Below are positions 48,607 through 54,012 of a stretch of DNA of 54,012 nucleotides, piece by piece. The notes under the pieces were generated by a model. The model worked only from the letters and a program-made list of their open reading frames with translations. It did no database searches and had not been told where the DNA came from. The DNA comes from Betaproteobacteria bacterium (GTDB taxonomy: Bacteria; Pseudomonadota; Gammaproteobacteria; Burkholderiales; JAHFQX01): the NCBI GenBank assembly GCA_023259135.1, contig JAHFQX010000002.1:1-54012 (forward strand), in the 5' to 3' direction. Made by a program: the position numbers and the translations under genes. Position 1 is the stretch's first letter. Every line of letters starts with the position of its first letter.

Positions 48607-49169
48607 GCAAGGTTCGGCCCCAGCAGGGCCGCCACTCCCAGGGCGGCGAAGGCGGCGGCGGCGACGCCCCGGATGATTTTCACCGGGATGCGCCGCGCCA
48701 GGGCCTCCCCCAGCAGGACCACGGGAGCGTTGGCGATCATCATGCCCAGCGTCGTGCCCAGCACCACCGGCGCGAAGGCATTGAATCGGGCGGCCAGGAC
48801 CACCGTGGCGACTTGGGTTTTGTCGCCCATTTCCGCCAGGAAGAACAGCACCACCGTGGTCCAGAATACTCCCAACCGTTCGAAGCGCCCGCCGGCGCCT
48901 TCCAGCTTGTCGGGAACCAAGCTCCAGCCGGCCATGGCGATAAACGACAGACCGGCAATCCAGCGCAACGGGTCCGGACCCAACAGCCGGGTCAGCCAAG
49001 CGCCTAGGGCGCCGGCCAGGGCGTGATTGGCCAGGGTGGCGATGAAAATTCCGGCGATGATGGGCCAGGGCCGCTTATGCCGGGCCGCCAGCATCAAGGA
49101 AAGCAATTGGGTCTTGTCGCCGATTTCGGCCAGGGCGACGACGCCCGTGGAGACGAGGAGAGTTTCCAT
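48603..49169 (-). CDS. TMEM165/GDT1 family (UPF0016) cation transporter
   Basis: The 188-residue inner-membrane protein has six predicted helices in two inverted halves. Each half carries the family motif E-x-G-D-K-T: EIGDKT at 15-20 and EMGDKT at 113-118. Bacterial members are implicated in Mn2+ (or Ca2+) export. ATG 49169 follows an AGGA-like site. The leader contains a GGCC/GGCC hairpin after GAGACCTTT, but I could not establish a yybP-ykoY manganese riboswitch. It may be read through from the VOC gene upstream, 62 bp away. Confidence 0.92.
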   Translation of the reverse strand: METLLVSTGVVALAEIGDKTQLLSLMLAARHKRPWPIIAGIFIATLANHALAGALGAWLTRLLGPDPLRWIAGLSFIAMAGWSLVPDKLEGAGGRFERLGVFWTTVVLFFLAEMGDKTQVATVVLAARFNAFAPVVLGTTLGMMIANAPVVLLGEALARRIPVKIIRGVAAAAFAALGVAALLGPNLA

Positions 49170-49231
49170 CGAAAATCCTGGAGCCGACGCCACCCCTGGC
49201 CGTGCGGCCAAAGGTCTCGACGCAGCCGGAG

Positions 49232-49753
49232 TCAGCCGGAACGGGACGGGTTGCCGCTCTTGTCTGCCCGGACCTTGAGGACCGCTTCCCGGGGAGGCAG
49301 TTCCACCAATTCCACCAGCGCCCCATCCGGGTCTTCCACCATCAGGCTCTTGATGGGGCCGTAGCCCGGCAGATCCAAATCCACCGGGTCGCAGAAGAAC
49401 GGCACGTCGCGGGCCTTGAGGCGTTGCGCCACGGCTTGCAGCGACTCCTGCCGCACCTCGAAGGACAGCATGAGCAGTCCCGGATCGCCGGGCCGCTTGG
49501 GGCCGGAGGGTTTTTTCAGTCCTGGGCCCTGGAACACCAGCAGTTCCAGTTCCCCCACCTGGCTCTTGCCCTGCTGCAGGATCACCGAGCGGGCGGAGCT
49601 TCCCGGTTGCAGCCGGAACAGTTTTTCGAAGGACGCGCCGGACAATTGCATGTCCAGGGTTTTCCGGAACCCCAGCAGTTCGCAGTAAAAAGCCAGGGAC
49701 CGATCCATGTCGCTCACCGTCAGGGCGACGTGATGCACTTCGCTGAAAGCCAT
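49232..49753 (-). CDS. VOC-superfamily (glyoxalase/dioxygenase-fold) protein
   Basis: The 173-residue protein has a vicinal-oxygen-chelate fold. HHVALTVSDMDRSLAFYCELLGF is the first beta-alpha-beta module with a metal-type His, and MLSFEVRQESLQAVAQRL begins the second. VEDPDGALVELVEL near the C-terminus supplies the Glu ligand. Such proteins include methylmalonyl-CoA epimerases, glyoxalase I and ring-cleaving dioxygenases; sequence alone does not choose. It sits 51 bp after the CitE-type lyase, and its context suggests a role in C4/C5-CoA epimerisation or detoxification (inference). Confidence 0.85.
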   Translation of the reverse strand: MAFSEVHHVALTVSDMDRSLAFYCELLGFRKTLDMQLSGASFEKLFRLQPGSSARSVILQQGKSQVGELELLVFQGPGLKKPSGPKRPGDPGLLMLSFEVRQESLQAVAQRLKARDVPFFCDPVDLDLPGYGPIKSLMVEDPDGALVELVELPPREAVLKVRADKSGNPSRSG

Positions 49754-49804
49754 GAAACTCTCCGTAGAAGATTTAGGGATGCGGGCGGCTGTTCCGCCGG
49801 TTTT

Positions 49805-50716
49805 TCATAAGCCGAGAATCTCCGCCCGCTTCAGGATATTACCCATGATGCGCACCGAGGCGGCGTCCACCAGCATGCCGTCCATGCTGACCGCGCCCAG
49901 CCCCTGGACTTCGGCCTGGGCGTAGGCTTGAGCCAGCTTGCGGGCCTTGTCCACGTCTTCCGGGGAAGGCGTGAAGCATTCGACGGCGATATCGATCTGG
50001 GAAGGATGGATGGCCCACTTGCCGACGCAGCCCAGAATGTTGGCCCGCTCGCACTCGACGCGGAACGCTTCGGGGTTCTTGAAGTTGCCGAAGGGGCCAT
50101 CCACCGCGTCGATGCCGGCGGCGCGGGCGGCGATGATCATCTTGTAGCGGCAGTAGTGCCACAGGTCGCCGGGATAGGGGGATTCGCCGCCGATGGATTT
50201 GACGTCGATGCCCTGGGAGGCCGAGTAGTCGCCCATGCCGAAAATGATGGCTTCCAGCCGGTCGCTGGAACGGGCGATCTGCTCCACGTTGATCATGGCT
50301 TCCACTTCCTCGATGAGGGCTTCGAGGCCGATGCGCTTGGGCAGCTTGAGCTTTTTCTCGATCTGGGTGAGCAGGGTATCGACGAAATAGATATCCTTGC
50401 CGGACATGACCTTGGGAATGATGATGACATCCAGGTGTGCATGGGCTTGCTCCACCACATGGATAATGTCTTCGTAGGCATAAGGGGTGGTGAGATCGTT
50501 GATGCGCACCGCCCGGGTTTTCTCGCCCCAGTTAAGCGTGGTGAGGGCGGTGACGATCTTGTCCCGGGCTGCCACCTTGGCGTTGGGGGCGACGGCGTCC
50601 TCCAGATCCAGGAACACCAGGTCGGCGCGGCTTTCCGCCGCCTTGGCCATCATTTTCTCGCTGCTGCCGGGCACCGCCAGCTCCACCCGGCGGGGGCGTT
50701 TGATGCGTGGGTTCAT
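49805..50716 (-). CDS. CitE-family acyl-CoA lyase (malyl/beta-methylmalyl/citramalyl-CoA type)
   Basis: This is a 303-residue HpcH/HpaI-CitE-type TIM barrel. LVFLDLEDAVAP near 33-44 carries the metal-binding acidic residues. TRAVRINDL holds the CoA/substrate Arg, and EALIEEVEAMINVEQIA the second Glu. DAVDGPFGNFKN and GCVGKWAIHPSQI are shared with L-malyl-CoA/beta-methylmalyl-CoA lyases (Mcl1 type). The reaction is reversible cleavage to acetyl- or propionyl-CoA plus glyoxylate, or to acetyl-CoA plus pyruvate for citramalyl-CoA. A GGAG site lies 7 bp before the ATG. Cluster context with a CoA-transferase and MaoC hydratase supports C5-dicarboxyl-CoA chemistry. Confidence 0.88.
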   Translation of the reverse strand: MNPRIKRPRRVELAVPGSSEKMMAKAAESRADLVFLDLEDAVAPNAKVAARDKIVTALTTLNWGEKTRAVRINDLTTPYAYEDIIHVVEQAHAHLDVIIIPKVMSGKDIYFVDTLLTQIEKKLKLPKRIGLEALIEEVEAMINVEQIARSSDRLEAIIFGMGDYSASQGIDVKSIGGESPYPGDLWHYCRYKMIIAARAAGIDAVDGPFGNFKNPEAFRVECERANILGCVGKWAIHPSQIDIAVECFTPSPEDVDKARKLAQAYAQAEVQGLGAVSMDGMLVDAASVRIMGNILKRAEILGL

Positions 50717-50738
50717 ACGGTTCTCCGAAAGAAAAAAA

Positions 50739-51056
50739 TCAGGGCTTGCCGGCCCGCACTCGGCCGAAATGCCAAGCCAGGCCGATGGCGGCCAGCAGGG
50801 CTCCCAGGGCCACGGCCGCCATGGCGGCGGTATCGGAGAAGGAAAAGGCCCCGACTCCGCGCAGCAGGCCGTAGCCGATGACGAAATTGATCGTTCCCCA
50901 GATCACGTTGACGATCGGGGGGGACTCCCCCACGCCGGGCGGTTGGGCGAAAGGGCTCTGAAAGGGGCGGCCGGAGATGCCGTTGACAAAGTGGGGAACG
51001 CCGTTGGCCCCAAAAACCCCGGCGAAGAAATAAGCCAGTTCCGCTATCCAGTCCAT
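50739..51056 (-). CDS. Small conserved membrane protein
   Basis: The 105-residue protein has about three hydrophobic segments (about 5-20, 47-65, 75-95). A conserved-looking N-terminal block, FGANGVPHFVNGISGRPFQSPF, is rich in Gly, Pro and aromatic residues. No catalytic residues are evident, and I do not recognise a named family. It lies within the CoA-ester cluster, 22 bp before the lyase gene. It could be transport- or membrane-associated, but that is a guess. Confidence 0.7.
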   Translation of the reverse strand: MDWIAELAYFFAGVFGANGVPHFVNGISGRPFQSPFAQPPGVGESPPIVNVIWGTINFVIGYGLLRGVGAFSFSDTAAMAAVALGALLAAIGLAWHFGRVRAGKP

Positions 51057-51071
51057 GCTTCCTCCTTAATA

Positions 51072-51137
51072 GTTCCGGGTTCCGAGTTAAAACCAGATGA
51101 GCCGCGCGTGAGTTCGATGTTAACCCGAACCCGAAAC
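51072..51137. repeat. Hairpin repeat between CoA-transferase and membrane-protein genes
   Basis: GTTCCGGGTTCCGAGTTAA (51072-51090) is partly complementary to TTAACCCGAACCCGAAAC (51120-51137). The left arm differs from 46481-46497 at one base of 17. It separates the coupled acd-maoC-CoA-transferase block from the downstream genes and could reduce read-through. Confidence 0.65.
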
Positions 51138-51150
51138 CCTACACTAGAGA

Positions 51151-52374
51151 CTAAAGCACCAGCCCGGCAGCCCGCCAGCTCCGGATTTCCTCGAGGCCGC
51201 AGCCGGCTTCGGCCAGCACCGCATCGGTATCTTCCCCCAAGAGCGGCGCCCGGCGGGCGACGCGGCCCGGCGTTTCGGTGAGCCGCACCGGAATGCCGGC
51301 GATCAGCACCGGGGTGGCGCTGCCCGGCTGCTCCACCTCCACGATCATGCCGCGGCGGCGGAAATGCTCGTCCTCGATGATGTCCCGGACGTCATACACC
51401 GGACCGAAGGGAATCTTGCCGCCCAACAGGCCCATCAACTCCTTCTTGGTGTAGCGCAGGGTAAAGCCGGTGACGGCCTTATCCACGATAGCCTGGTTCT
51501 TGATTCGCCCGTCATTGCCGGAGAAAGCCGGGTCGCCGCCCAGTTCCGGGCGGCCGATGATCTGGCACAACTGCTTCCAGAATTCGTCCGCCGGGCAGGC
51601 GATGGTGATCCAGCCGTCCTTGCACGGGAACATGCCGAAGGGGCACAGCAGCGGATGGCGGTTGCCTTCCGGGTGGGGCACCTTGCCCTGGTAGGAATAC
51701 TGGTAGACGATGCGCTCGCACAAGGACAAGACACCGTCCACCATGGGGGCATCGACGAATTGCCCCCGACCGGTGCGCTGGGCGTGGTACACCGCGGCCA
51801 TGATGCCGAAAGCCATCATCATGGCCGGCACCAGGTCGCCGACGCCGGGGCCGACTTTCAAGGGGGTGGTGGGGTCCGGGCCGGTAATCCCCATGATGCC
51901 GCCCATGGCCTGGGACACCACGTCGAAGGCCGGCCAGTCGACATAGGGGCTCTCTCCGCCGCGCGGGTCGCCGAAGCCCCGCAGCGCGGCGTAGACCAGC
52001 CGGGGATTGCGCTCCCGCAGGGTCTCGAAGGACAGCCCCAGGCGGTCCATCACCCCGGATCGGAAATTCTCCGCCACCACGTCGGCGCCTTCCGCCAGGC
52101 GCAGGAAAATTTCCTTGCCGGCGGGCTGCTTGAGATCGAGCGCCAGGCTTTTCTTGTTGCGGTTGATGCTCTGGAAATAGCCGCCGAACAGTTTTTGCGG
52201 GTCATCGGGACGGTAGGGCCCCATGCGGCGGGTCATCTCCCCCTCGGGGGGCTCGATCTTGATGACCTCGGCCCCTTGGTCCGCCAGCATCTGGGTGCAG
52301 AAAGGCCCCGCCAGCATCTGGGTGAGATCCAGCACTTTCAGGCCCTCCAGGGCGCCGGGGGAGATGCCGCTCAT
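51151..52374 (-). CDS. Family III (CaiB/BaiF) CoA-transferase
   Basis: Family III transferases move CoA between acyl groups through an aspartyl-CoA intermediate. The 407-residue product has the N-terminal LKVLDLTQMLAGPFCTQMLADQGAEVIKIE, the mid-block NKKSLALDLKQPAGKEIFLRL and VAENFRSGVMDRLGL. The likely catalytic Asp151 is in FDVVSQAMGG. Full length for the family. Together with the CitE lyase and MaoC protein it resembles mesaconyl-CoA C1-C4 transferase or itaconate/succinyl-CoA transferase sets. ATG 52374 overlaps the maoC stop (ATGA). Confidence 0.92.
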   Translation of the reverse strand: MSGISPGALEGLKVLDLTQMLAGPFCTQMLADQGAEVIKIEPPEGEMTRRMGPYRPDDPQKLFGGYFQSINRNKKSLALDLKQPAGKEIFLRLAEGADVVAENFRSGVMDRLGLSFETLRERNPRLVYAALRGFGDPRGGESPYVDWPAFDVVSQAMGGIMGITGPDPTTPLKVGPGVGDLVPAMMMAFGIMAAVYHAQRTGRGQFVDAPMVDGVLSLCERIVYQYSYQGKVPHPEGNRHPLLCPFGMFPCKDGWITIACPADEFWKQLCQIIGRPELGGDPAFSGNDGRIKNQAIVDKAVTGFTLRYTKKELMGLLGGKIPFGPVYDVRDIIEDEHFRRRGMIVEVEQPGSATPVLIAGIPVRLTETPGRVARRAPLLGEDTDAVLAEAGCGLEEIRSWRAAGLVL

Positions 52375-52850
52375 TTGTCTCCCCAATGGCTGCGGCGCTT
52401 CACCAGCACCCGGCGCTCGCCCTCGAACACCACTTTGTCATTCTGGTTCACCCCCCAGTGACGGAAACGGACGACGCCGGCATCGGGCCGGTCGGCGTTC
52501 TGGATTTCCAGCACCTCGCTGTAGGCATAGAGCGTGTCGCCGTGGAACACCGGGGATTTGAAGCGAATCTTGTCCAGCCCCAGTTCCGCCAGGGCGTTCT
52601 CCGCGGTATCCTGGCTGGCCAGGCCGATCACCAGGGAGGCGGTGACGCCGCCGAAGGTGATGCGGTGGCCGAAGGGCGTGCCCAGCATGGCATGCTCGTT
52701 GAAATGCCCTTGGGCGGTGTTCATCACTAGGTTGGTGATGAGCACGTTCTCCAAGGCTTCCACGGTCTTGCCCCGGGCGTGGCGCATCACGGTCCCGACG
52801 ACGAAATCCTCGAAATAATTGTCCTGGCCGGTCAGTTCCGAGACTTTCAT
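52371..52850 (-). CDS. MaoC-like enoyl-CoA hydratase/dehydratase
   Basis: The 159-residue single hot-dog protein has the MaoC opening QDNYFEDFVVGTVMRHARGKTV and the segment NTAQGHFNEHAMLGTPFG. FKSPVFHGDTLYAYSEVLE is typical of hydratases acting on branched dicarboxyl-CoA esters. In mesaconyl-CoA and itaconyl-CoA hydratases the same fold is used; the exact substrate is open. It is coupled by 4-bp overlaps to the acyl-CoA dehydrogenase before it and the CoA-transferase after it. Confidence 0.9.
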   Translation of the reverse strand: MKVSELTGQDNYFEDFVVGTVMRHARGKTVEALENVLITNLVMNTAQGHFNEHAMLGTPFGHRITFGGVTASLVIGLASQDTAENALAELGLDKIRFKSPVFHGDTLYAYSEVLEIQNADRPDAGVVRFRHWGVNQNDKVVFEGERRVLVKRRSHWGDK

Positions 52851-54010
52851 GCGCCCCTCCCCAGCAGGTGATCGGAGATGATCCGCAACTGAATTTCCGA
52901 AGTGCCTTCGAAGATTTTGGTGAGCCGGGCATCGCGCCAATGGCGCTCCACCGCATAGAGCTTGGTGTAGCCGGCGCCGCCGTGGATTTGCAGCGCCTCG
53001 CTGGTGACGCGCTCCGACATCTCGCTGGCGAACAGCTTCACCATGGCGGCTTCCTTGTCGCAGCGGCGGCCGGTGTCGATGGCGTCGCAGACGGAATACA
53101 TGAATTGCCGGGCGGCCTCGATCTCGGTGGCCATCTGGCCGATCTTGAAGCGGATGGCCTGGAACTCGGCGATGGGCTGGTTGAATTGAACCCGCTGCTT
53201 GGCGTAGGCGATGGCGTCTTCCAGTCCCCCCCGGGCCAGCCCGATGGAGCGGGCGGCGGTATGGGCGCGGGCCTTCTCCAGGCCGCTGGTGACCATGTAG
53301 AAGGCCTTGCCTGCTTCCCCCACCAGGCAGGAAGCGGGGATGCGGCAGTTGTCGAAAGCCAGTTCGAAGGTCTTCCAGCCGAAGTAGCCGATTTTCGGGA
53401 TGGGGTTGCCTTTGACCCCCGGCGGAAATTCCCCCCGCGGTTTTTCGATGAGGAAGGCGCTGATGCCCACGTGCCGCCGCTTGGGATCCGGGTCCTCGCC
53501 GGTGCGGGCCAGCACCATGATGAAGTCGGCCTGGTCGGCGAAGGTGCACCAGTACTTGTTGCCGTTCAGCACCCAATGGTCGCCGTCGCGGCGGGCGCGA
53601 CAGGTGATGTTGGCCACGTCGGAGCCGGCGTTGGGCTCGGACAGCGAGAACGCGCCCAGAAACTCTCCCTTGGCCATGCGGGAAAGGTATTGCTGGCGCT
53701 GCTCCTCGGTCATCACCGTGGCGGAGCCGATGAGCCCATTGCCCCGGGCAATGAGGCTGGCCACGCTCATCCAGGCGCGGGCCAGCTCTTCGGCGATGAG
53801 ACAGTATTCGAAGCAGCCCAGGCCCATGCCACCGTATGCCTCGGGGATCATGATGCCGAAATAGCCCATGTCGGCGAGTTTCTTTCTGAGCTCCATGGGG
53901 ATGTCGCCTTGCACCGGGTCCAGTTCGTTGGCCACCGGCAGCACCTCCTTCATGGCGAATTCCCGGGCCGCCTCCTGAATCATGCGGCGTTCTTCGGTGA
54001 GATGGGTCAT
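52847..54010 (-). CDS. Acyl-CoA dehydrogenase of the C5-CoA cluster
   Basis: This is a 387-residue FAD acyl-CoA dehydrogenase, probably complete, with ATG at 54010 only two bases from the window edge. Signatures are GAFSLSEPNAGSDVANI near 118, FDNCRIPASCLVGE near 220 and LQIHGGAGYTKLYAVERHWRDARL. The canonical catalytic Glu is in IFEGTSEIQ, about 20 residues from the end. It begins a translationally coupled trio with the MaoC protein and CoA-transferase. Substrate could be a methylsuccinyl- or short branched acyl-CoA by context (inference). Electrons would pass through ETF to ETF-QO at 11267-12928. Confidence 0.92.
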   Translation of the reverse strand: MTHLTEERRMIQEAAREFAMKEVLPVANELDPVQGDIPMELRKKLADMGYFGIMIPEAYGGMGLGCFEYCLIAEELARAWMSVASLIARGNGLIGSATVMTEEQRQQYLSRMAKGEFLGAFSLSEPNAGSDVANITCRARRDGDHWVLNGNKYWCTFADQADFIMVLARTGEDPDPKRRHVGISAFLIEKPRGEFPPGVKGNPIPKIGYFGWKTFELAFDNCRIPASCLVGEAGKAFYMVTSGLEKARAHTAARSIGLARGGLEDAIAYAKQRVQFNQPIAEFQAIRFKIGQMATEIEAARQFMYSVCDAIDTGRRCDKEAAMVKLFASEMSERVTSEALQIHGGAGYTKLYAVERHWRDARLTKIFEGTSEIQLRIISDHLLGRGA

Positions 54011-54012
54011 GT

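Noticed and set aside
49170-49231. Possible yybP-ykoY manganese riboswitch upstream of the TMEM165/GDT1 gene
   Set aside because: A GAGACCTTTGGCC-GCAC-GGCC hairpin is suggestive, but I found no GGGGAGUAG-type loop upstream and only 62 bp is available before the preceding gene. The evidence is too weak to call.

Overview
The window is a GC-rich, densely packed chromosomal segment. It most likely comes from a betaproteobacterium. The reasons are block order and family types: tRNA-Leu/tig/clpP/clpX/lon; apaG facing rpe-gph-trpEGDC; mreBCD-mrdAB-rlpA divergent from gatCAB; a Porin_4-type porin ending in Phe; EarP; and a small secreted Lys/Glu-rich protein. This assignment is inference from synteny; no 16S gene is present. 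Two tRNA genes, Leu(UAG) and Lys(UUU), were found.

Layout. 1-5200 (minus): tRNA-Leu, trigger factor, ClpP, ClpX and the N-terminal two thirds of Lon, with a good sigma32-like promoter before lon. 5296-8256 (plus): hpnC-hpnD-hpnE, the three-step route to squalene for hopanoids. 8268-12928: CorA, a DUF924 protein, a YciK-like SDR whose catalytic Tyr is Phe, a thioesterase and ETF:quinone oxidoreductase. 13081-17551: a KEK-rich secreted peptide, a TPR/HupE-UreJ pair, an O6-alkylguanine methyltransferase, XerD and FolB. 17658-18230 is a scar of two different transposase fragments (IS630 and IS256 types). 18451-21860: tRNA-Lys, TtcA-like thiolase, a FolM-like pteridine reductase, MsrA, an HExxH protein and ApaG. 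21970-27265: rpe-gph-trpE-trpG-trpD-trpC, coupled by 4-bp overlaps except at trpG. 27262-27540 is the frameshifted tail of a TonB-dependent receptor.

27828-30175 carries two convergent acyl-CoA dehydrogenases, one with an apparently relocated catalytic base. 30244-36773 (minus) is the complete rod-shape operon mreB-mreC-mreD-mrdA-mrdB-rlpA. Divergent from it is gatC-gatA-(methyltransferase-endonuclease)-gatB: an apparent XcyI/XmaI-like type II restriction-modification pair sits inside the amidotransferase operon. 42066-46240 holds a DUF4124 protein, PyrE, an internally deleted exonuclease III relic coupled to ampG, and a porin. 46570-49169 holds DapF, EarP and a TMEM165/GDT1-type transporter.

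49232-54010 (minus) is a CoA-ester cluster: acyl-CoA dehydrogenase, MaoC hydratase, family III CoA-transferase, a small membrane protein, a CitE-type lyase and a VOC protein. The enzyme set matches C5-dicarboxyl-CoA chemistry (mesaconyl/methylmalyl- or itaconyl/citramalyl-CoA). Together with the other dehydrogenases and ETF-QO it suggests that CoA-ester oxidation feeding the quinone pool is prominent here. The most unusual items are the restriction-modification insertion in gatCAB, the in-frame-collapsed exonuclease gene, the SDR and dehydrogenase active-site changes, and the C5-CoA cluster.
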